A program made the position numbers and the translations under genes. A model generated the notes under the pieces. That model ran no database searches, had not been told where the DNA came from, and saw nothing but the letters and a program-made list of their open reading frames with translations. A DNA stretch of 10,850 nucleotides, taken from contig JAHFSN010000033.1 in the NCBI GenBank assembly GCA_023265735.1, forward strand, positions 1-10,850. The letters run 5' to 3'. This document shows, piece after piece, positions 5,591-10,850 of the stretch (the stretch's first letter is position 1; each line of letters starts with the position of its first letter). The stretch comes from Spirochaetaceae bacterium. GTDB taxonomy: Bacteria > Spirochaetota > Spirochaetia > JABEVK01.

Positions 5591-5676
5591 CTTCTGGCTA
5601 AGTCGACGGAGCGCACGGAGCACAGGCGTGCTGTGTGCACGCCGAGCACCGCACGCGACCGAGACGACGCCAGAAG
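5591..5676. repeat. Nested inverted repeats between tRNA-Cys and the HD gene
   Basis: CTTCTGGC (5591-5598) and GCCAGAAG (5669-5676) are perfect inverted copies, and imperfect pairing continues outward (GATC..GG on both sides). Inside them GGCGTGC (5625-5631), loop TGTGT and GCACGCC (5637-5643) form a perfect 7-bp hairpin. There is no T-run. It lies just past the HD gene stop codon and may be a structured RNA or a remnant of a repeat element. Confidence 0.55.
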
Positions 5677-5696
5677 GCCGAGATCCTAGCCCTAGC

Positions 5697-6305
5697 TTAG
5701 TTCACGCTCTTTTGGACCTCGATGACGAAGGAACACAACTCCTCGAACGCAAGGCCGGTGAGGTCCAGGCCGTCTTGTATATCTTGTCGGCTAACCTGGG
5801 CGGCGAACGACGCCTGTTTGAGCTTCTTCTTCACCGAGCTGACCTCCATGCCCTGGTAGCCCTCGGGCCGGACCAGGCTCACGGCATGGACAAAGCCCGA
5901 CAGCTCGTCGAAGGCGAAGATCATCTTGTCCAGATCGCTGACCGGAGTGACTACGAAGTGCTTCCAGCCGTGGGCGGCGATGCCGTGGATAAGGTCGGGG
6001 TCGTAGCGGCGCTCCTCCAGCCAGGGGATGATGACCTGGCCGTGCTTCTCGGGCCATTTGTCCCAGTCGGCGTCGTGGAGGAGGCCCGTCAGGTACCACA
6101 GCTCGGTCTGATCTGGGGGAAGGTTCAGGCGGTCCCGGGCCCAGGCTTCCAGGAGAGCCGCCACCTGGCGCATGTGGAGTTTCAGGCGTTCGTTGGTCAC
6201 CCACTCGTCGAGGAGGGCCGAGGCTTCGGCGCGGGTGGGGAGCCGGCCGCGGTCCTCGGGGCGGCCGAAGACTTCGCGGCCCAGGTGCAGGGGTCCGGGT
6301 TCCAT
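5697..6305 (-). CDS. HD-domain metal-dependent phosphohydrolase
   Basis: This 202-residue HD-superfamily protein has the metal ligands in order: His44 in LKLHMRQVAALLEAWA, His77-Asp78 in GLLHDADWDKWPEKH, and His112 in IAAHGWKH. A later acidic helix is FAFDELSGFVHAVSLVRP (130-147), followed by SVKKKLKQASFAAQVSRQDI (157-176). This 'DELxGF...LVRP...VKKKLKxxSFAA' tail marks a conserved subgroup of predicted HD hydrolases (COG2316-like) near nucleotide and tRNA metabolism in many bacteria. The reaction is probably phosphoester or nucleotide hydrolysis, and the substrate is unknown. The ATG at 6303-6305 has AAGGAG seven to eight bases upstream. It is divergent from ppaC, with 79 bases between starts. 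Confidence 0.85.
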   Translation of the reverse strand: MEPGPLHLGREVFGRPEDRGRLPTRAEASALLDEWVTNERLKLHMRQVAALLEAWARDRLNLPPDQTELWYLTGLLHDADWDKWPEKHGQVIIPWLEERRYDPDLIHGIAAHGWKHFVVTPVSDLDKMIFAFDELSGFVHAVSLVRPEGYQGMEVSSVKKKLKQASFAAQVSRQDIQDGLDLTGLAFEELCSFVIEVQKSVN

Positions 6306-6323
6306 AGGGTTCTCCTTTTTCTC

Positions 6324-6352
6324 AGGATAGGTATTTTCGAGGGGCTGGCCAA
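6324..6352 (-). promoter_or_regulatory. Candidate promoter of the HD-domain gene
   Basis: On the minus strand TTGGCC (6347-6352), 17 bases, then TATCCT (6324-6329), about 19 bases upstream of the ATG. The -35 is only half-consensus. No clear promoter for ppaC is seen in the same 79-base gap; the best -10-like hexamers (6353-6362) have poor -35 partners. Confidence 0.4.
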
Positions 6353-6384
6353 TAGACTATCTTGAAACCAAGGAGTCCCGCTTC

Positions 6385-8034
6385 ATGTCTTTCACCGAGA
6401 TCATCGTCACCGGTCATAAGAACCCTGACACCGACGCGGCCTGCTCGGCCGTCTGCTACGCCGACTACAAAGGGAAAGTGGATCCGGCTCATCTCTACCG
6501 CGGGGTGGTCTGCGGCGTCCTCAACCCCCAGACGCGGTTCGTCTTCGAAAAGGCGGGGCTCCCCCAGCCGGAACTCCTCAAGGACGTGTACCCCCGGGTC
6601 ATCGACGTGGCCCGCAACGACGGCATCACCCTGGGCGAGGACGCCCCCATCTTCGACGCCATCCGAGAGATCGACGAGAATACCGTGAGCGTCATCCCCG
6701 TCTTCTCGTCCCAGCAGCGCTTCCTGGGCATCATCGGCATCCACGAAGTGGCTTCATACTTCGTGAAGACCAACATCGGGCAGAAGAAGCAGAACTACAT
6801 CTTCCACGTCGACAACCTCGAAAAGGTCATTCCGGGCAAGATCTACCAGAAGGGACGCCAGAGGGAGGTCCGGGCGCCCATCATGATCGGCAGCCAGGAC
6901 TTCGAGAAGACCATCGAGAGGATGGACTCCCTCACCGAGGCCAAGCCCGTGCTGGTGGTGGGCGACCGCAAGCGCATCCTCCAGCGGGCCATCGTCAACC
7001 AGTTCCCCATCATCGTCATCACCAACGTCACCCAGATGCCCGACATCGACGCCGACCTTTCGTCCTTTGAGGGAACCATTTACCTGTCGAGCGCCGATAC
7101 GGCCGACACCATTCGCCTCTTGTGGCTGAGCGCCCCGGTGAAGCACATCATGAACCCCGACCCCCTGGTCCTCCAGCACGACCAGATCTTCGACGACGCC
7201 AAGAAGATCCTGCTGGGGTCCGACCTGCGCGGTCTGCCCGTCCTCAAGGACGGCGAGTTCGCCGGGGTGGTGACCCGGCGCAGCTTCATCGAGAAGCCCC
7301 GGCGCCAGATCATCATGATCGACCACAACGAGTCGGCCCAGAGCATCAGCGGCGCCCACGACGCCGAGGTGCGGGAGATCATCGACCACCACCGCCTGGC
7401 CGCCGAGAAGACCAACGCCCCCATCTACGTGTTCTCCAAGCCCCTGGGCAGCTCGTGCACCATCGTCTTCCAGCACTACCGGATGAACGGTGTGACCATC
7501 GAGAAGCCCTTCGCGGTGCTCATGCTCTCGGGCATCCTGAGCGACACCCTGGTCCTGCGGTCGCCCACCACCACCGACGAGGACCGATTCGCCGCCAAGG
7601 AACTGGCCGCCCTCGCGGGCCTCGACATCGCCACCTACGCCCAGGAGCTCCTGTCGAAGATGACCACCCTGGAAAACCTCGACCCCCTGAAGACGGCCTC
7701 AGGCGACTTCAAGGTCTACAAGGACTTCGGCATGGCCGCCGGCATTGCCCAGGTGGAAGTCGTCTCTTTGGAGGGGATGGACCAGGTGAAACCGAAGTTC
7801 CAGTCGGCCCTCGAAAAGGTGAAGAACGAGCACGGCCTCGACTGGGCCATGCTCCTGGTCACCGACGTGGTCAGCGAAGACAGCCAGCTGCTCATGACCC
7901 CCTACGAGCGCGCCGAGGACCACCTGGCTTACCAAAAGCTCGCCGAGGGCCTGTACCACCTGCCGGGGGTCCTGTCGCGGAAGAAGCAGCTGCTCCCCGA
8001 GATCCTGCGCGTCATGGAGCTGTCGCGGTCGTAG
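6385..8034 (+). CDS. ppaC: Family II Mn/Co-dependent inorganic pyrophosphatase with CBS and DRTGG domains
   Basis: This 549-residue enzyme hydrolyses pyrophosphate to two phosphates in the cytoplasm. DHH-domain metal ligands are in GHKNPDTDAACSA (10-22), MIDHNE (311-316) and DHH (334-336). The substrate-binding segments are PLGSSCTI (353-360), SDTLVLRSPTT (386-396) and the DHHA2 arginine-lysine motif LSRKKQ (530-535). The insert between residues about 65 and 305 holds a first CBS repeat (VYPRVIDVARND... FLGIIGIHEV), a DRTGG-type domain (about 165-250) and a second CBS repeat (VKHIMNPDP... GVVTRRS). In characterised relatives (Clostridium-type CBS-PPases) adenine nucleotides and diadenosine polyphosphates bind these domains and tune activity. 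AAGGAG lies 12 bases before the ATG. The stop is followed directly by the left repeat of the GxxExxY cassette. Confidence 0.96.
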   Translation: MSFTEIIVTGHKNPDTDAACSAVCYADYKGKVDPAHLYRGVVCGVLNPQTRFVFEKAGLPQPELLKDVYPRVIDVARNDGITLGEDAPIFDAIREIDENTVSVIPVFSSQQRFLGIIGIHEVASYFVKTNIGQKKQNYIFHVDNLEKVIPGKIYQKGRQREVRAPIMIGSQDFEKTIERMDSLTEAKPVLVVGDRKRILQRAIVNQFPIIVITNVTQMPDIDADLSSFEGTIYLSSADTADTIRLLWLSAPVKHIMNPDPLVLQHDQIFDDAKKILLGSDLRGLPVLKDGEFAGVVTRRSFIEKPRRQIIMIDHNESAQSISGAHDAEVREIIDHHRLAAEKTNAPIYVFSKPLGSSCTIVFQHYRMNGVTIEKPFAVLMLSGILSDTLVLRSPTTTDEDRFAAKELAALAGLDIATYAQELLSKMTTLENLDPLKTASGDFKVYKDFGMAAGIAQVEVVSLEGMDQVKPKFQSALEKVKNEHGLDWAMLLVTDVVSEDSQLLMTPYERAEDHLAYQKLAEGLYHLPGVLSRKKQLLPEILRVMELSRS

Positions 8035-8081
8035 GAAGACGAAGAACCCACGAAAGGCACGAAAGAGCACGAAAAGAAGAC
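8035..8081 (+). repeat. Left CACGAAA repeat block of the GxxExxY cassette
   Basis: It starts with GAAGACGA directly after the ppaC stop codon. Three CACGAAA units follow at 8049-8055, 8058-8064 and 8068-8074 (steps of 9 and 10 bases). GAAGACG recurs at the inner end. The block is the inverted counterpart of the one at 8571-8608. Confidence 0.85.
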
Positions 8082-8097
8082 GATGGGAGGAGAGGCC

Positions 8098-8505
8098 CTA
8101 GAGGACGAGGCGTTCGATTGTTACTTTGGGGACTGACCAGAAGTTGACCAGGAGTCCCAGGTGAAGGCCCGTGGCTCGGAGATAGTTAATGACTTGGGCA
8201 CGGTGGCTCGGGTCAAAGGTCCGACAGGCCTTTAGTTCTACGAGGATGGAGGAATAGCAGACAAGGTCGGCACGGTACGTTTGTCGCAAGGGAACCTCCT
8301 TGTAGACAAGATCGAGCTCCACCTGCGATTGAAACGGAATCCCTCGAAGGGCCAGTTCCTGCTCCAAGCACTCCTGGTACACCGCCTCCAGAAACCCTGA
8401 GCCCATAGTCCGATAGACCTCGAAGATCGCTCCCTGGACGGCATAGGCTTCCTTCGCCAAGAGAATCCCTTGACCCCTTTGGGTCAACTCACCTTCCTTC
8501 CCCAT
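8098..8505 (-). CDS. GxxExxY protein (PD-(D/E)xK nuclease-like fold)
   Basis: This 135-residue protein carries the family signature Gly37-F-L-Glu40-A-V-Tyr43 within TMGSGFLEAVYQECLEQEL. The PD-(D/E)xK-type core has Asp80 in YRADLV, then Glu90-x-Lys92 in ILVELKA. The closing motif is Q104-VINYLRATGLHLGLLVNF, where the conserved Gln and NYL are seen. The family (TIGR04256/PDDEXK_3) has intact nuclease-like residues but no established function. Length is normal, with about 15 extra N-terminal residues. ATG 8503-8505 has a weak ribosome site; a TTG at 8485-8487, with GGAAGG just upstream, would give a shorter product closer to the family start. It lies alone between convergent genes inside an inverted-repeat-bounded cassette. 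Confidence 0.92.
   Translation of the reverse strand: MGKEGELTQRGQGILLAKEAYAVQGAIFEVYRTMGSGFLEAVYQECLEQELALRGIPFQSQVELDLVYKEVPLRQTYRADLVCYSSILVELKACRTFDPSHRAQVINYLRATGLHLGLLVNFWSVPKVTIERLVL
8470..8487. repeat. Hairpin at the possible TTG start of the GxxExxY gene
   Basis: TTGACCC (8470-8476), a four-base loop and GGGTCAA (8481-8487) form a perfect 7-bp stem. On the mRNA it begins exactly at the alternative TTG start codon, so it could hide that start or simply be coding sequence. Confidence 0.5.
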
Positions 8506-8570
8506 CGATCTTCGTTGTCACGCCGAACCTCCGCTACGGGCCCAAACAGCGCTCTCAGCTATCTTGCTTT

Positions 8571-8608
8571 CCCTTTCGTGGCATTTCGTGCCTTTCGTGG
8601 TCGTCTTC
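8571..8608 (-). repeat. Right CACGAAA repeat block of the GxxExxY cassette
   Basis: On the minus strand it starts with GAAGACGA inside the last codons of the ABC gene. Three CACGAAA units follow (8593-8599, 8584-8590, 8574-8580), with the same 9- and 10-base steps as the left block. The first bases overlap the ABC stop codon (8607-8609). Confidence 0.85.
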
Positions 8609-10436
8609 AGATCTCTTTCCCCGCAAACTGGCTCGCGTACAGCGCATGGTACGTGCCCCCCAGGGCCAGCAGTTCGTCGTGGGTGCCCTGTTCCACCACC
8701 CGGCCCTTGTCCATCACCAGGATCGTGTCCGCGTCGCGGATGGTGCTGAGGCGGTGGGCGATCACGAAACTCGTGCGGCCCTTCATGAGGGTCTTCATGG
8801 CGTTCTGGAGGGCCCGTTCGGTCCGGGTGTCCACGCTGCTGGTGGCCTCGTCGAGGATGAGGATGGCGGGGTCCGCCAGCAGGGCCCGGGCGATAGTCAG
8901 CAGCTGCAGCTGGCCCTGGGATAGGGTCGAGGCGTCCTCGCCCAGGACCGTCTGGTAGCCGTCGGGGAGGGTGCGGATGAAGTGGTCGGCGTGGGCCGCC
9001 ACCGCCGCGGCGTGCACCTCGTCGTCGGTGGCGTCGAGTTTGCCCAGGGCCAGGTTGTCGCGGATGGTCCCCTGGAAGAGCCAGGTGTCCTGCAGGACCA
9101 TGCCGAACCTTCGCCTCAGGGCGCTGCGGGAGTAGGCCGTCACGTCGGTGCCGTCGACCAGGATCCGGCCTCCATCGAGGTCGTAGAAGCGCATCAACAG
9201 GTTCACCAGGGTGGTCTTTCCGGCCCCCGTGGCCCCTACGATGGCCACCACCTGGCCCGGTTCTACCGAGAGGTTCAGGCCGTCAAGGAGGGGCCGGTCG
9301 GGTTCGTACCGGAAGCTCAGGTTCTCGATAGTCAGGCGGCCCTCCACGTCGTCCAGGGGCCGGGACGGCACCGGATCGGGGGACTCCTCGGGTTCTTCGA
9401 GGAGGCCGAAGACCCGCTCGGCGGCGGCCAGGGTGGACTGGAAGAGGTTGGCCGCCCCGGCGGTCTGGGCCAGGGGGAAACCGAACTGCCTCAGGTACAT
9501 GAGGAAGGCCTGGATGCTCCCCACCGACAGCCCCGTGGGCCCCGAGGCCAAGACGCCGCCGACCACGCAGACGGCGGCGTAGCCCACGTTGTTCACGAGG
9601 CCCATGAGCGGAAACATCACTCCCGAAAGGAATTGCGCTTTCCAACCTGCCTGGTAGAGCCTGTCGTTCACGGCGTCGAAGGCGGCGATGGACGCCTCCT
9701 CCCGGCCGAAGGCCTGGACCTCGGCGTGGCCGCCGACCATCTCCTCCACGTGGGCCGTCAGGTCGCCCAGGGACTTCTGCTGGTCGGCAAAGTGCCGGCG
9801 CGAACGTTTGGTCACCGCGTCGACCACCAACAGCACCAGGGGCATGACCACCAGGGCCACCAGGGTGAGGAGGCCGCTGATCCACACCATCATCACCAGG
9901 GTGCCGGCCAGGGTGATGGCCGCGTTGGTCACCTGGACCAGGGACTGCTGGAGGGTGGTGGCCACGGTGTCGACGTCGTTGCTGACCCGGCTGAGGATGT
10001 CGCCGTGGGGCTGGCGGTCGTAGTAGCGAAGGGGGAGTCGGCCCAGCTTGGCGTGGACCCGGGTCCTGAGATCCGTGACCACCCTCTGGGCCACCAGGGC
10101 CGTGACCCACTGCTGGGCCCAGCCAAAGACCGCGCTCACGAGGTACAGGCCGCCCAGAAGCAGAAGCAGCTCTCCGAGCCCCCCGAAATCGATGCGGCCT
10201 TGCTTCATGCCGTCGACGATGAGGTTGGTGGCGTGGCCCAGCAGCTGGGGCCCGAGCACCGAGAACAGGCTGCCAACGAGCCCGAGGGCAAACACCAGCG
10301 TCAGGGAGCCCTGGTGGGGACGCAGGAGGCCCATGAGGCGCCGTCGGGCGGCCCGAGCGTCCTGGGGCTTCTCCACGGGGCCGCCCATGCCCAGGGGACC
10401 CCTGGAACCGGGGCCGGGTCTTCGGTGGTCGCTCAC
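8607..10436 (-). CDS. ABC exporter subunit, catalytic half of a heterodimer
   Basis: This 609-residue membrane-ATPase half-transporter is of the type IV exporter (MsbA/LmrA/TM287-288-like) fold. About six transmembrane helices lie between residues 44 and 330, with a coupling region YYDRQPHGDILSRVSNDVD at 138-156. The nucleotide-binding domain has Walker A GATGAGKTT (401-409), Q-loop Gln449, signature LSQGQ (505-509), Walker B ILILDE with the catalytic Glu530, D-loop SSVD (533-536) and switch His561. The GTG start at 10434-10436 overlaps the stop of the upstream subunit gene (GTGA), with GGGGAGG eight bases upstream. A proline/glycine/arginine-rich tail (1-32) precedes the first helix. The substrate may be a drug, lipid or peptide; none can be read from sequence. 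The 3' end overlaps the right repeat of the GxxExxY cassette. Confidence 0.94.
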   Translation of the reverse strand: MSDHRRPGPGSRGPLGMGGPVEKPQDARAARRRLMGLLRPHQGSLTLVFALGLVGSLFSVLGPQLLGHATNLIVDGMKQGRIDFGGLGELLLLLGGLYLVSAVFGWAQQWVTALVAQRVVTDLRTRVHAKLGRLPLRYYDRQPHGDILSRVSNDVDTVATTLQQSLVQVTNAAITLAGTLVMMVWISGLLTLVALVVMPLVLLVVDAVTKRSRRHFADQQKSLGDLTAHVEEMVGGHAEVQAFGREEASIAAFDAVNDRLYQAGWKAQFLSGVMFPLMGLVNNVGYAAVCVVGGVLASGPTGLSVGSIQAFLMYLRQFGFPLAQTAGAANLFQSTLAAAERVFGLLEEPEESPDPVPSRPLDDVEGRLTIENLSFRYEPDRPLLDGLNLSVEPGQVVAIVGATGAGKTTLVNLLMRFYDLDGGRILVDGTDVTAYSRSALRRRFGMVLQDTWLFQGTIRDNLALGKLDATDDEVHAAAVAAHADHFIRTLPDGYQTVLGEDASTLSQGQLQLLTIARALLADPAILILDEATSSVDTRTERALQNAMKTLMKGRTSFVIAHRLSTIRDADTILVMDKGRVVEQGTHDELLALGGTYHALYASQFAGKEI

Positions 10437-10850
10437 GGCGTGACCTCCCCGCCCTCTTGGCTCACGGCAATTTCCTGGTAGACCGGGCAGCTGCCCAGCA
10501 GTTCCTGGTGGGAACCCTGGCCCGCAACCCGGCCGTTTTCCAAAACCACGATGCGGTCCGCGTAGCGGACCGTCGAGACCCTCTGGGCCACCTCCACCAC
10601 GGTGGAGCCCTGGGCCCGGGCTTTCAAGGCACGGCGCAGGGAAGCGTCGGTGAGGGCGTCGAGGGCCGAGAAGCTGTCGTCGAGGACCAGGGCCCCGGGC
10701 CGGCGGATGAGGGCCCGGGCGATGGACAGGCGCTGCTTCTGGCCGCCCGAGAGGTTGCCGCCCCCCTGGCTGATCCGGCCTTCCAGGCCTCCCTCCAGGG
10801 CGTCGACAAACTCCAGGGACTGGGCCGTCTGCAGGGTGGAGCGCATGGTG
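10433..10850 (-). CDS. ABC exporter subunit, degenerate half (C-terminal fragment)
   Basis: The last 138 residues of the partner ABC half-transporter, cut by the right edge; membrane domain and Walker A lie outside. Counting from the Met at 10844-10846: signature NLSGGQ (31-36) is canonical. Walker B ALVLDDS has Asp57 where the catalytic Glu should be, and the switch motif VAQRVST has Gln88 instead of His. These two changes are the standard mark of the non-catalytic subunit in heterodimeric exporters such as TM287/288 and BmrC/D. The stop codon overlaps the start of the complete subunit by four bases, so the two are made together. The final residues (SQEGGEVTP) are encoded by the stretch holding the partner's ribosome site. 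Confidence 0.93.
   Translation of the reverse strand, partial: TMRSTLQTAQSLEFVDALEGGLEGRISQGGGNLSGGQKQRLSIARALIRRPGALVLDDSFSALDALTDASLRRALKARAQGSTVVEVAQRVSTVRYADRIVVLENGRVAGQGSHQELLGSCPVYQEIAVSQEGGEVTP

Larger units (their letters stand above)
8035..8608. other. Inverted-repeat-bounded GxxExxY cassette (possible small mobile unit)
   Basis: A 574-base block fills the whole space between the stop codons of convergent ppaC and the ABC gene. Both outer ends read inward GAAGACGA, then three CACGAAA units with identical 9/10-base steps. The only gene inside encodes a GxxExxY protein. There is no transposase and no obvious target duplication, so autonomous movement is not shown. Confidence 0.55.

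Noticed and set aside
5374..5690. Additional tRNA genes in the stretch upstream of tRNA-Cys
   Set aside because: TTCGAA-like words occur, but none sits in a T-stem with matching acceptor and anticodon arms.
5286..6365. 359-codon plus-strand open frame across the repeat region and HD gene
   Set aside because: It lies antisense to the HD gene, whose motifs and ribosome site are clear. The translation has no recognisable motif and is a GC-rich shadow.
8035..8081. CACGAAA block as a ppaC terminator
   Set aside because: The units are direct repeats within the block and form no local stem with a T-run. Pairing partners lie about 500 bases away.
7122..8147. 341-codon plus-strand frame inside ppaC
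   Set aside because: Pro/Arg-rich out-of-frame translation of ppaC, which itself has all family II pyrophosphatase motifs.
8982..10481. 499-codon plus-strand open frame opposite the ABC gene
   Set aside because: His/Gly/Gln-rich composition typical of the antisense of a GC-rich gene. The minus strand carries all ABC motifs in order.

Overview
The window is a GC-rich chromosomal segment from a bacterium (two hand-counted 60-base lines: 77% GC in the flavoprotein gene, about 52% in the HNH gene). Genes are tightly packed, with GTGA/ATGA overlaps and clear Shine-Dalgarno sites. The tRNA does not encode CCA. A CBS/DRTGG family II pyrophosphatase, a GxxExxY protein and an Avi_7169/Avi_7170-type peroxidase pair suggest an environmental, free-living bacterium. 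Acidobacteriota or an old 'delta-proteobacterial' lineage would fit, but this is a weak guess.

Region 1 (1-3661) is an accessory oxidative or detoxification block. Reading leftward from a divergent promoter at about 2214-2220 are a CMD-domain protein (Avi_7170-like), an AhpD-like alkylhydroperoxidase (CVLC motif), a MarR regulator with its own palindromic operator, a 72-aa stub of an MFS exporter, and the start of a metallo-beta-lactamase-fold hydrolase cut by the window edge. Reading rightward from the same promoter is an FAD/NAD(P)-binding monooxygenase-like flavoprotein, ended by a hairpin terminator.

Region 2 (3719-5149) is a lower-GC insert. It carries one gene for an HNH nuclease with an N-terminal domain resembling EVE/PUA modified-base readers, a candidate modification-dependent (type IV-like) restriction enzyme. 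It abuts the 3' end of a tRNA-Cys gene, with two large perfect hairpins in between.

Region 3 (5150-5696) holds tRNA-Cys (GCA, minus strand) and about 475 bases with no credible protein. I find a good sigma-70-like promoter about 200 bases upstream of the tRNA, a 145-base imperfect palindrome between promoter and tRNA, then direct repeats and a nested hairpin.

Region 4 (5697-8034) has an HD-domain phosphohydrolase divergent from ppaC, a family II Mn-dependent pyrophosphatase with regulatory CBS and DRTGG domains.

Region 5 (8035-8608) is a compact GxxExxY (PD-(D/E)xK-fold) cassette lying exactly between the stop codons of two convergent genes. It is bracketed by inverted copies of a triple CACGAAA repeat. 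This is the best candidate here for a small, poorly described element.

Region 6 (8607-10850) encodes an asymmetric heterodimeric ABC exporter on the minus strand: one complete subunit with a catalytic site and one, cut by the window end, with a degenerate site.
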